Shown here: positions 33,932 through 41,640 of the stretch, one piece after another | Layout: every line of letters starts with the position of its first letter | Numbering within the stretch: position 1 is the stretch's first letter | Translations under genes and position numbers: made by a program | NCBI GenBank assembly: GCA_017427415.1 | Contig: JAFRSU010000033.1 | Span: 1 to 64,000, forward strand | Direction: 5' to 3' | Source: Lachnospiraceae bacterium | GTDB lineage: Bacteria; Bacillota; Clostridia; Lachnospirales; Lachnospiraceae | Length of the DNA stretch: 64,000 nt | Notes under the pieces: model-generated | Database searches by the model: none | The model's input: only the letters and a program-made list of their open reading frames with translations | Told to the model about the DNA's origin: nothing

Positions 33932-34717
33932 TCAGTCACCCAGATGATTCTCCGATTGTACGAATTTCTCATATCTGCACTGTTCCACCACCTGTTTTCC
34001 AAGTAGTGTGATTGCCTTTTTCGGACATGAGCTTATGCAGCGGTAACACATGGCACACTTACCCGCTGAAACAGCCTTCCCGTTTTGTATTTTTAAGTTC
34101 CCCATCGGACAGTTCTTAGCACATAATCCGCATCCGGTACATGCATCACTTATTTTCAGTTTTTTACTGTAGTCCTTTGTCTTACCGTAGAACCAGAGCC
34201 TCTGACCGAACAGACCTGCCATATGTGCAAAGAAACTTAAACCTTCCTTGGGGTAGTTGTCTTTTTTTATCTCTTCCGCTACCTCCTCAAGTCTTATATC
34301 AGCTTCTTTGATTATCCTCCTGTTTTCTTCAAATGACTTTTTCAGCATCTTACTGTCACTTACCGCATCGGGCATTTTTACCTGAAGCCCTCCTGAGACT
34401 ACGGCTCCGTATTTTTTAAGCAGCCTTGCCGCACATCCGGTGCCGTCTCCCGAGAAAAGTCCCATCGTAGTCATACAGAATACTTTCTTACCCTGCCATA
34501 ACCCTTTATTCTTTTTTATAAAATCCTTAACCATGTAAGGTACATTTGAAAACTGTGTGGGATATGCAAGATATATCACGTCGTTTGTTTTGATCTTTTC
34601 TATTGCTTCTTTAGTATTTTCTATCGGTGTCATTTCCGCAGACCCGTCCACTATAGAAAGCAGCTTTTCCAGACAATGCTTTGTATTTCCCGTTCCGCTA
34701 AGATATATTCCTGTCAT
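33932..34717 (-). CDS. EFR1-type ferredoxin: flavodoxin-like domain plus two [4Fe-4S] clusters
   Basis: A 261-residue protein. The N-terminal domain is flavodoxin-like (YLSGTGNTKHCLEKLL binds the FMN phosphate; YLAYPTQFSNVPYMVKDF follows), and the C-terminus has two ferredoxin motifs, CTGCGLCAKNCPMG and CAMCYRCISSCPKKA. This is the EFR1 family layout of anaerobic Firmicutes; it probably carries electrons between soluble partners. AAAAGGAGAG precedes the ATG at 34717. It lies directly downstream of a TetR regulator, 25 bases away, so it may be that regulator's target. Confidence 0.85.
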   Translation of the reverse strand: MTGIYLSGTGNTKHCLEKLLSIVDGSAEMTPIENTKEAIEKIKTNDVIYLAYPTQFSNVPYMVKDFIKKNKGLWQGKKVFCMTTMGLFSGDGTGCAARLLKKYGAVVSGGLQVKMPDAVSDSKMLKKSFEENRRIIKEADIRLEEVAEEIKKDNYPKEGLSFFAHMAGLFGQRLWFYGKTKDYSKKLKISDACTGCGLCAKNCPMGNLKIQNGKAVSAGKCAMCYRCISSCPKKAITLLGKQVVEQCRYEKFVQSENHLGD

Positions 34718-34742
34718 TTTTCTCTCCTTTTCCACCTCATCG

Positions 34743-35309
34743 TTAATTCAGCTCAATATGATCCCAGTCTACAGATGTCTCGACGCCTGTCATGCAGGCT
34801 ATCGCACTCAGGCCATGCACCGCGGACCATATTTTAAGCAGTCCGGCTTCCTGTTCCTTGTAATCCTGATTTATGCCTTTTTCTTTTAGATACTTCTTAT
34901 ATGTACTTTTCAGCAAAAGGAACGGAGGATAATCATCCGGGTATTCCTTGTCCATCTTAAGGTGTGCCACAAGCTTCTGGCTGGCAAATAAGAACTTGAA
35001 ATAATCCGGGTTATGACTAAAAAACGACACATATGTCTGCCCCATAAAAAGAATGGCCTGTTCCGCACTCTGAGCATTTTTTTCAGCATTTTTAAGCTCT
35101 TCCATGAACCTTTCGGTCACACTGCTCTTTATAGCCGCCAGCAGCTCCTCTTTATCTTTAAAATGCGCATACGGAGCAGCATGTGATACTTCGCAGGCAG
35201 CAGCAACTTTTCTTAATGAGAGTTTATCCTCTCCGTCTTCATTGATTATCTTTACACCGGCATCTATCAGCGCCTGACGCAGGTTTCCATGATGGTAATT
35301 ATCGCTCAT
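34743..35309 (-). CDS. TetR/AcrR-family transcriptional regulator
   Basis: A 188-residue regulator. The N-terminal helix-turn-helix is LRQALIDAGVKIINEDGEDK, then LSLRKVAAACEVSHAAPYAH and FKDKEELLAAI, typical of TetR_N with the YxHFxxKxxLL consensus. The C-terminal domain (TYVSFFSHNPDYFKFLFASQ) resembles TetR_C_33/WHG. GAAAGGATAAAA precedes the ATG. Transcribed with the EFR1 gene; the direct repeats at 36507-36552 upstream of the next gene are a candidate operator. Confidence 0.85.
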   Translation of the reverse strand: MSDNYHHGNLRQALIDAGVKIINEDGEDKLSLRKVAAACEVSHAAPYAHFKDKEELLAAIKSSVTERFMEELKNAEKNAQSAEQAILFMGQTYVSFFSHNPDYFKFLFASQKLVAHLKMDKEYPDDYPPFLLLKSTYKKYLKEKGINQDYKEQEAGLLKIWSAVHGLSAIACMTGVETSVDWDHIELN

Positions 35310-35330
35310 TGTTTTATCCTTTCATTTTTT

Positions 35331-35357
35331 AAGATTCTTCGCTTCGCTCAGAATGAC
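35331..35357. repeat. Intergenic palindromic repeat, ATTCTTCG...CAGAATGACA family
   Basis: AGATTCTTCGCTTCGCTCAG followed by AATGACA, related to the copy at 32851. It lies in the gap upstream of the TetR gene. Confidence 0.7.
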
Positions 35358-35377
35358 ATTTTATAATAATGCTGAAT

Positions 35378-36460
35378 TCATCTGTTACTTAACTCTTTGA
35401 TTCTTTTAAATATATCACACGTTTCTGCCGGATTCTCCCACAAAGGACTGTGGGCTGCATTTGATATCTTATAAAAGCCTTTCTCGGGAGCCGAAAGCAT
35501 ATCACAATATTCTTCCACAAGCTCCCACGGACAGTTATAATCATATTCACCGCTGATAAAGAATGCAGGTACCTCTAACGACTTTATGCTCTCTCTGTAG
35601 TCAAAGTTTTCCAATTCTTTATCAAGAGGTGTATTGCGGTACATCTTCATGCCTCTGATATAATTGATTTTTTCCCATACGGTATAACAGCTGCATGTAA
35701 TTATAGGTATCACTATGCCGGTGAACTCTGATTTGTTGCGTATGGTCCCTCCTCCCGCATCATGTACCAGATCCACGAAATTGTACCATTCCGTACATCT
35801 TACACAGCCATCCTCAAGCCTTTCGACTGAATTCTCAAGTCTTTCCAAAGCACCGCTGTCATCCCTATCGGTAAATACCTTCTTCATAAAGTTATACATC
35901 AGGGCATCACGCTCGTATGAATCCGTCACTGCCTGAGCCATACCGATATATGCATAATAGTTCTCAGGATGTCTCTCCACCTCTCGCAGAGCTATATGCG
36001 ACCCTCCGGAAAAGCCCATGATATATATCTTTTCCTTTCTGAAACGTTCTTTCAGGTATTCCGTCACCTTATACGTATCATCCAGCAGATTGTCAAGCGT
36101 GATACTGTCTGCATCAGCATCACTGTCATAGGCTATACCCATCCATCTGTAATCCCAATATACTACCGTGTATTCATCCTCAAGCTGCATATCCCCATAC
36201 TTATCGGTAAATACATAGTCGTCGGTACCGGGACCGCTCGATACCAGTAAAAGCACCGGATTATCAACATTTTTACTGTTGATGAAAAATCCGTTCGGAG
36301 CACCGTTAATATCCATCACGAACTTTTCCGACAGGCTGTTCGGTTCAGTATATGTCCTTATCTTTCCGGAACTTATAAAGAACCATATGATAACCAAAAT
36401 TATCATCAATACCAACAGCCCCAAAAGAATCCATTTTATCATCTTCAGTATCCTTTTCAC
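35378..36460 (-). CDS. Membrane-anchored alpha/beta hydrolase
   Basis: About 360 residues. An N-terminal membrane anchor (WILLGLLVLMIILVIIWFFI) is followed by an alpha/beta hydrolase domain: oxyanion segment LLLVSSGPGTDDYVF, nucleophile elbow IYIMGFSGGSHIALRE (G-F-S-G-G), acid in FFISGEYDYNCPWE and histidine in ISNAAHSPLWE. It resembles prolyl-aminopeptidase-like esterases (HGGPG-related wording SGPGTD). I prefer the GTG at 36460, seven bases after CAGGAG; an ATG at 36502 lacks a ribosome site. It is preceded by a promoter with direct repeats. Confidence 0.78.
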   Translation of the reverse strand: MKRILKMIKWILLGLLVLMIILVIIWFFISSGKIRTYTEPNSLSEKFVMDINGAPNGFFINSKNVDNPVLLLVSSGPGTDDYVFTDKYGDMQLEDEYTVVYWDYRWMGIAYDSDADADSITLDNLLDDTYKVTEYLKERFRKEKIYIMGFSGGSHIALREVERHPENYYAYIGMAQAVTDSYERDALMYNFMKKVFTDRDDSGALERLENSVERLEDGCVRCTEWYNFVDLVHDAGGGTIRNKSEFTGIVIPIITCSCYTVWEKINYIRGMKMYRNTPLDKELENFDYRESIKSLEVPAFFISGEYDYNCPWELVEEYCDMLSAPEKGFYKISNAAHSPLWENPAETCDIFKRIKELSNR

Positions 36461-36506
36461 GTTAATCTCCTGTTTCAATAAATCAACTGTTTTTTGTCTC
36501 ACTCTT

Positions 36507-36552
36507 AATCTTTACACTGTCAACATTATAGCATGAATCTTTACATTGTCAA
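36507..36552 (-). promoter_or_regulatory. Promoter with two direct repeats, candidate TetR operator
   Basis: Minus strand TTGACA (36547-36552), 16 bases, TATAAT (36525-36530). The sequence TTGACAATGTAAAGATT (36536-36552) is repeated as TTGACAGTGTAAAGATT (36507-36523), 29 bases apart, flanking the -10 box. This looks like a binding site for the neighbouring TetR protein or another repressor. Confidence 0.6.
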
Positions 36553-36591
36553 GATGTTTTTTTATTTTTCAAAAATATCACAAAATGGGAC

Positions 36592-36620
36592 TTGACGCAA
36601 AATAAGAATAATGTTATATT
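36592..36620 (+). promoter_or_regulatory. Sigma-A promoter of the COG3044 ATPase leader
   Basis: TTGACG (36592-36597), exactly 17 bases, TATATT (36615-36620). The start of transcription would be near 36627, about 50 bases before the leader ATG. Confidence 0.8.
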
Positions 36621-36675
36621 GCTATTGTTCACGTAACGAAAATATTAGATTCAATTCTTAAAGGAGGTAATTGAC

Positions 36676-36741
36676 ATGAAGGGCACAAGTACAGTGAGCA
36701 AACTGAATATCAAGACATTACCTCGGGAATTGGATTTTTGA
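36676..36741 (+). CDS. 21-codon leader peptide upstream of the COG3044 ATPase
   Basis: The peptide begins MKGTSTVSKL and ends PRELDF, then TGA. AAAGGAGGTAAT (ribosome site at 36660-36671) precedes the ATG at ideal spacing. GAGGTAAT (36664-36671) is perfectly complementary to ATTACCTC (36717-36724) inside codons 14-17, the same self-sequestering pairing as in the ABC-F leader. The adjoining CGGGAAT (36724-36730) can pair with ATTTCCG (36772-36778), the 5' arm of the downstream terminator. This region has no protein similarity of its own and is best explained as a regulatory leader. Confidence 0.75.
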   Translation: MKGTSTVSKLNIKTLPRELDF

Positions 36742-36775
36742 CATTAACATTTTAGAAAAATATCCATTTTTATTT

Positions 36776-36803
36776 CCGTGGCAGTTTGTCACGGTATTTT
36801 TTT
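36776..36803 (+). terminator. Attenuator terminator upstream of the COG3044 ATPase
   Basis: CCGTGGC-AGTTT-GTCACGG forms a seven-pair stem with one G-U pair, followed by TATTTTTTTTG. It lies between the leader peptide and the gene, so expression requires read-through. Confidence 0.75.
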
Positions 36804-36812
36804 GCCCAAATA

Positions 36813-36892
36813 GCACTATTCACAGTCCTTTTGGACAGCTGTGAATAGTGCGTAGTTCGTTAGAAGTGATTAAAACAATTTTTACTAACGAA
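36813..36892 (+). promoter_or_regulatory. Two hairpins in the 5' leader of the COG3044 ATPase
   Basis: The first hairpin has perfect 13-bp arms GCACTATTCACAG/CTGTGAATAGTGC (36813-36825 and 36839-36851), and its loop can add TCC-TTTT-GGA. The second has TTCGTTAG/CTAACGAA arms (36856-36863 and 36885-36892) just before the ribosome site. Neither has a T-run, so they probably shape the mRNA 5' end or translation start rather than terminate. The 36503-36914 gap is otherwise explained by the two promoters, leader and terminator. Confidence 0.65.
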
Positions 36893-36914
36893 AGGTTAAT
36901 AGGGTGAAAGAATA

Positions 36915-38855
36915 ATGACACGACTTAAAAGCTTTTTAATGAGCATGGAAAACAAAACTAAGAACTGGCGTGAAATGTATGAGGGAGAGGTATTTATCCC
37001 TGCCTGTACTCCCGGTAATCATTCGGAATTTCCGGTTACTGCAAGCGATCCGACTTATTGGGCATTCGGAGATATTTCTTTTACGATTGAAACTACCAAT
37101 AGGATGGCCTTTGACAGGCCGACAATTCTCTGCCAGATCCCAGCTGAGATGCTGGGGATCACCGATTACAGTACAGCCGTTGCGGATGACTGTTATCGAC
37201 AGTTTATCCCGTATTTGGAGAATCTGAATGCTGAGCTTTACAACCGCAACAAGCCCCCGGAAGAGACCGGATATTATTATATGGCTCATCCCACTGGAGA
37301 AATACTTGTTCGAAATACTGCATATTTTACTATGAGACCCAGAAAGGACTATAAAAATCTCGGAGGATATAAAATAATAAACTATCCGGATGAAGATCTT
37401 GGTGCTTCCCAGATGTGCCTTTCTATGAGATTTCAGGTACAGCTAAAGCCAAATGATAAGAAAAAGGCTGTTCAGCTATTGGTTGGAAATCTGCCTAATA
37501 TTGCCTCTTTATTCATCAAGTATTTTGATAACGAACGAAGTAACAAAGTGAGCGCACTTTATGAAAAGCAAAAGGATTTAAGAAACTGGTTAAGAGAAAG
37601 CGAATACTGTGCATTTTTGGCTAACGGCAGCATATTACCTAGAGATTCTAAAACAGGGGGAGCTATGGAAGGTGCTATTCCATTTGTAGCACCTGCTGAT
37701 GAGGAAATTGAGGTATGCGGGATAAAGGGCCTTGGCATTAAGAAAGGTGTAACCGTCATCACAGGCGGAGGATATTCCGGAAAATCAACGGTACTTGACA
37801 CAATCTCGGCAGGAATCTACGATCATATATTGGGCGATGGCAGAGAACTCTGTGTTACAGATATTTCAGCCATGACCATTTCGGCCGAGGATGGAAGAAG
37901 TGTTAAGAATCTTGATATATCTCCGTTTATATCATGGCTTCCCGGTAGCGATACCGAGCATTTTTCAACCGACCACGCATCGGGTTCAACTTCTCAGGCT
38001 GCGAATATCCTTGAGGCTATGGATGCGGGAACAAAGCTTTTGTTGATCGATGAAGACAAAAGTGCTACCAACTTTATGATCAGGGATGCTTTGATGAAGG
38101 AACTCATCCGCAGGGAGCCGATCACTCCGTTCACCGAAAGAGTAAATGAACTTCATGAAACCTGTGATGTTTCTACAATACTCGTAATTGGCGGTAGCGG
38201 CGAATATCTGGCTATAGCGGATAACGTATATCTGATGGATGAATATCTCATTTCAAATGTTACTGAAAAAGCTAGGGAAATATATAAGAGAAGTACCGCA
38301 CTATCTGAAGCTATACAAAAAACAAACTCTGAATATAATAACCCAGAGAGTTTAAGTATTTCGCAGAATACAGAAAAAACTTTAAAACATAATAATGTAC
38401 AATTAAAAAAGATCGATCCGTCAGTGCCCAAGGTAAAGGATTGGTACCAGCATCGTATCATTTCAACAGACGGATTCTCTCCTTACCCCAGACAGTTCGG
38501 ACGCGAAAAACTTGAAGTTCCTGATATCGGATTTATCATCATCGGAGAAGAAAAGATCAATGCAAACTATGTACACGACATAGTCTGCAACGAACAACGA
38601 ACCGCGATAGGGTTTATGCTGAGACTTCTTGAAACAAGAGAAGGCGGAGGCTTGTTCTCCGAACCGGAACACGAGACTGTGGATATCATTCAAAAAACCG
38701 ACGAATTGTACCGTGAGATTGAAGAAAAAGATATTGACATGGTATATTCCGGTAACTTCCCTGATTGCGACCGGTTCCTGGCAATCCCTAGAAAGGTTGA
38801 CTTTATGGCGGTAGTAAACAGGATGAGACATGTAAGTTTTTTAAACCACCGTTAA
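36915..38855 (+). CDS. ABC-class ATPase, COG3044/PF09818 family
   Basis: A 646-residue soluble ATPase. The N-terminal roughly 260 residues (DPTYWAFGDISFTIETTNRM; FTMRPRKDYKNLGGYKIINY; LSMRFQVQLKPNDKKKAVQL) are the family-specific domain. The P-loop is GGGYSGKST (residues 284-292), followed by FSTDHASGSTSQAANILEAM (signature-like region) and Walker B LLLIDEDKSATNFMI (about 376-390). This family is distinct from transporters and ABC-F proteins. Its only characterised relative I know of is trypanosome MRB1590, an RNA-binding factor in RNA editing; the bacterial role is unknown. The gene has a drug-resistance-like attenuator leader. GGGTGAAAG precedes the ATG. Confidence 0.85.
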   Translation: MTRLKSFLMSMENKTKNWREMYEGEVFIPACTPGNHSEFPVTASDPTYWAFGDISFTIETTNRMAFDRPTILCQIPAEMLGITDYSTAVADDCYRQFIPYLENLNAELYNRNKPPEETGYYYMAHPTGEILVRNTAYFTMRPRKDYKNLGGYKIINYPDEDLGASQMCLSMRFQVQLKPNDKKKAVQLLVGNLPNIASLFIKYFDNERSNKVSALYEKQKDLRNWLRESEYCAFLANGSILPRDSKTGGAMEGAIPFVAPADEEIEVCGIKGLGIKKGVTVITGGGYSGKSTVLDTISAGIYDHILGDGRELCVTDISAMTISAEDGRSVKNLDISPFISWLPGSDTEHFSTDHASGSTSQAANILEAMDAGTKLLLIDEDKSATNFMIRDALMKELIRREPITPFTERVNELHETCDVSTILVIGGSGEYLAIADNVYLMDEYLISNVTEKAREIYKRSTALSEAIQKTNSEYNNPESLSISQNTEKTLKHNNVQLKKIDPSVPKVKDWYQHRIISTDGFSPYPRQFGREKLEVPDIGFIIIGEEKINANYVHDIVCNEQRTAIGFMLRLLETREGGGLFSEPEHETVDIIQKTDELYREIEEKDIDMVYSGNFPDCDRFLAIPRKVDFMAVVNRMRHVSFLNHR

Positions 38856-38881
38856 CTACATGGTCTCGGTATAAATGAAGA

Positions 38882-38914
38882 AGCCCGGGTATTCTCTCCT
38901 ACCCGGGCTTTTCT
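38882..38914 (+). terminator. Intrinsic terminator after the COG3044 ATPase
   Basis: AGCCCGGGTA-n8-TACCCGGGCT followed by TTTCTTG. A perfect 10-bp GC-rich stem. Confidence 0.9.
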
Positions 38915-38928
38915 TGTCTTATCTGTTT

Positions 38929-39248
38929 TTATTTCCTTGGATCTATAGAATATACCTTATCAAATTCCAGCTCTGCAAAAGGTCCAGGCACTACACCGCC
39001 GGCCTGTCTTTCATTTCCAAGTATGCATCACATGCCACATAAAGCGTGTGAATATAGTTTACATCATTCTCCCAAAACTCAAATAAATCTCCGTCTGCCA
39101 GTTTGTTTTCCTGCATTTTCCCCATCCTTTCTGCTACTTTTATCGATTGCTTACCCCACAAAAAAGTTTCATTGTCCAACTGAATATAATTGTAATTTTC
39201 CATAACATAAATGTCAATGTACCCTGCTAACTTTTCAAAATAATACAT
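38929..39248 (-). pseudogene. Small hypothetical gene, probably frameshifted
   Basis: The first frame (39248-38991) encodes 85 residues (YIQLDNETFLWGKQSIKVAE; LYVACDAYLEMKDRPAV) and ends at TAG. A second frame shifted by one base continues from about 39000 as GVVPGPFAELEFDKVYSIDP and ends at TAA 38929. The continuation has protein-like composition, so a one-base loss near 39000 is likely. No family recognised; ATG at 39203 is an alternative start. Confidence 0.45.
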
Positions 39249-39286
39249 TGAAGTTTACTATACTACATGCTAAAATTCCGCTTGTG

Positions 39287-39314
39287 TCAAACAGGGTACT
39301 GTCCCTTTGATTGA
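39287..39314. repeat. REP-like palindrome, copy 5
   Basis: Arms TCAAACAGGG/CTTTGATTGA, imperfect, around TACTGTCC. It lies just upstream of the AEC transporter ribosome site. Confidence 0.75.
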
Positions 39315-39342
39315 CAATATATTACAGAAAGAAGGAGCTCTC

Positions 39343-40299
39343 ATGAGCGTTTCAATAATACTCCAGCAGATGGGTGTCATCTGCATACTGGTGGTAATAG
39401 GTATTTATCTTTATAAGAAAAAGGTCATTGATGACCGCACTTCACAAAAGCTTTCTACTATTGTAGTGGATGTATGCAACCCTGCCCTGATACTGGGTTC
39501 CATACTGTCCGGGCACATGACAGCCACACATAACGACCTGCTTATAGCCATAGCTTTAGGTGCCGCTTTTTATGTTATCCTGGTTATCCTCGGTTTTGTC
39601 ATCCCGAGGATACTTAAATCGGAACCATACAACCGTAAGTTTTATAACCTTATAACCGTGTATACCAACACAGGTTTTTTAGGTCTTCCTATAGCAAAGG
39701 CTATCCTGCCTGCCAATGCCATCCTTTATGTTATAGTGATCAACATATTCTACAGCCTCTTCTTCTATACACACGGAATGGCGATACTGCATTCGGGAAT
39801 CGAACGTAAAAATACAGATACAAATGAACCAAACCACAAGCACCCTCTTCTGGCTATATTCAACATCGGGACAATGATGGCAATACTCAGCCTTGTGGTA
39901 TTCTGGTTTGAGATCACTTTCCCGCCCATCATATCAAACACTATAGAGTATGTCGGTAATGCTACCGTATTTATGTCCATGACGCTTCTGGGCGTGTCCA
40001 TAGCCAGATCAAACTTCTTTAAGTCATTCAAAAATATAAGGATATGGCTCTACATAGTTATACGTATGATCATAGTTCCTGTCATTTTAGTAGCAGTCAT
40101 GTATTTCGCAGGTTTCAATACCGAATCGACTTTAGCAGTATGCCTTATGGCTGCGGTTCCTGCCGGAAGCCTGCCCCTGATCACGGCAGAAAAAATGGGC
40201 CTTGATACGGAGATACTTTCATCTTCCATAGCCATGACCACATTTATGTCCATATTTACAATCACTGCGATTATGTCTGTAGTGTCAGTTTTGCTTTGA
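39343..40299 (+). CDS. AEC-family (auxin efflux carrier-like) transporter
   Basis: A 318-residue membrane protein with about ten hydrophobic segments in two halves, for example GVICILVVIGIYLYKKKVI, DLLIAIALGAAFYVILVILG and IIVPVILVAVMYFAGF. The conserved VVDVCNPALIL and NTGFLGLPIAKAI motifs belong to the AEC/membrane transport protein family, which moves organic anions such as malate. The start is the ATG at 39343, behind AGAAGGAG. It stands alone on the plus strand and ends overlapping the convergent DUF402 gene by 15 bases. Substrate unknown. Confidence 0.85.
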   Translation: MSVSIILQQMGVICILVVIGIYLYKKKVIDDRTSQKLSTIVVDVCNPALILGSILSGHMTATHNDLLIAIALGAAFYVILVILGFVIPRILKSEPYNRKFYNLITVYTNTGFLGLPIAKAILPANAILYVIVINIFYSLFFYTHGMAILHSGIERKNTDTNEPNHKHPLLAIFNIGTMMAILSLVVFWFEITFPPIISNTIEYVGNATVFMSMTLLGVSIARSNFFKSFKNIRIWLYIVIRMIIVPVILVAVMYFAGFNTESTLAVCLMAAVPAGSLPLITAEKMGLDTEILSSSIAMTTFMSIFTITAIMSVVSVLL

Positions 40300-40932
40300 T
40301 CGCAGAGCTTTTTTCTCCCGGCTGATAAACTCGGGCTCACCGGCAGCTATCCTGTCCTCCACGAGCTTCCTTAAGTTTGTACACCATCTTTCGGTTTTCA
40401 TGATGTCTGTACAATAATCCTTCCTGATATCCTCACCTTCTTTAAGAGCAGCCTCGTATTGTTCCTTATTTATATCTCCGGATGCATATGCCTCTTCAAG
40501 CTCATCCATGTCTGATACAGATATCTCCCCTTCGGGGAAGAAGATAATATCAAGGTATTTGTCTATATATACAAGCATACCATCCTCATCTATGTCGGTA
40601 TTTTCTATGATATCCACATACCATACCGAGGGCTGGAATCTCTCATCGGAGGTTACCGGATAATTCTTTCTCTCACTATCATGGGTACCTTCGGGATAAA
40701 ACTTACATGTTATAACACGATGCTGACCATCGGGGATAAGCTCAAGCCATGACATGCCCGCACCTGTCACCTGCACCCTGCCGGCCTTGGGAGTCTCCCA
40801 GTAATTGTTCTCACCATCGGTCAGCTTTATCAGGCAGGCCATGCCATGAAATTCATCTGTATCTATGCGCATCTGATAATACGGATAGTACATGAATCCC
40901 CAGGCATCACGGTTTAAGCGTTTTCTTTTCAT
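40285..40932 (-). CDS. DUF402 domain protein
   Basis: A 215-residue protein of the DUF402 (FomD/nucleoside-diphosphatase-like) family. The core is SVWYVDIIENTDIDEDGMLV, then YIDKYLDIIFFPEGEISVSD and ELEEAYASGDINKEQYEAAL, including the acidic metal-binding D-x-x-D pattern. Characterised relatives hydrolyse nucleoside diphosphates or nucleotidyl intermediates. Cytoplasmic. CGAAGGAGAG precedes the ATG. It is followed 24 bases upstream by the AlkD-like gene in the same direction. Confidence 0.8.
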   Translation of the reverse strand: MKRKRLNRDAWGFMYYPYYQMRIDTDEFHGMACLIKLTDGENNYWETPKAGRVQVTGAGMSWLELIPDGQHRVITCKFYPEGTHDSERKNYPVTSDERFQPSVWYVDIIENTDIDEDGMLVYIDKYLDIIFFPEGEISVSDMDELEEAYASGDINKEQYEAALKEGEDIRKDYCTDIMKTERWCTNLRKLVEDRIAAGEPEFISREKKALRSKQN

Positions 40933-40956
40933 GACTTCTCTCTCCTTCGGTTATGA

Positions 40957-41628
40957 TCAGCGAAAGCTCTTTAAATACTCCTTGTGCTCATCGGTTACCC
41001 TGTAGCTTTCCACAGCTTTCTGAATGGTTTTCTTAAGCACCCAGTCATCCAGTTTGCGTTCCTCGATATACTTTATTGTTTCATCATAGTTTTTAGCCAG
41101 AGCTGTAGCAAAGTACCATGCAACCATCATCTTCAGATAATACTCGTCGCTCTTTACCGATGCAACAAGCTTCGCGTATTCATCTTTAAATTCATCTCCT
41201 AAAAACTCATTCATAAGCATTCTGATGCCAAATCGAGAGGTGTACAAATGCTTTGACTTTATCCATTTTTTGATGTATGGAAGAAGCTTTGCGTGGTTTT
41301 TCTTAAACGAACGAGGTGTCGCCTGATCCGATACGGGCCAACAGTCGACATACGGAAGAAATGTTTCCACTTCCCGGATGCATTCATCAAAATCCTTGAT
41401 CAGTGAAATGATAAAGAAATGTACCAGGTTTTCCTCATAGTATTTATGAGGAAGGTCTTTTAAAAATGCATCTTTTTCCTTGCTATTGAAAACCTCCTTG
41501 GCTATCTGTCTCATCTCAGGAGTTTTTACTCCAAGGATAGTATCAGGATCAATATTTGGTACCAGCTTGGCCTGAAACTCTTTGTATTTATCGTCTTTTA
41601 CTTTGAGAAGTTCTTCATATACTGTCAT
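40957..41628 (-). CDS. DNA alkylation repair (AlkD-like) HEAT-repeat protein
   Basis: A 223-residue all-helical protein of the DNA alkylation repair family: KTPEMRQIAKEVFNSKEKDA, WPVSDQATPRSFKKNHAKLL and MMVAWYFATALAKNYDETIK match the HEAT-like repeats. AlkD excises N3- and N7-alkylpurines without base flipping. The tryptophan and aspartate in the WPVSD segment and the R-F-G-I-R-M helix correspond to its DNA-contact surface. GGAG precedes the ATG. It joins several other DNA-repair genes in this window. Confidence 0.83.
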   Translation of the reverse strand: MTVYEELLKVKDDKYKEFQAKLVPNIDPDTILGVKTPEMRQIAKEVFNSKEKDAFLKDLPHKYYEENLVHFFIISLIKDFDECIREVETFLPYVDCWPVSDQATPRSFKKNHAKLLPYIKKWIKSKHLYTSRFGIRMLMNEFLGDEFKDEYAKLVASVKSDEYYLKMMVAWYFATALAKNYDETIKYIEERKLDDWVLKKTIQKAVESYRVTDEHKEYLKSFR

Positions 41629-41640
41629 TTTTTACTCCTA

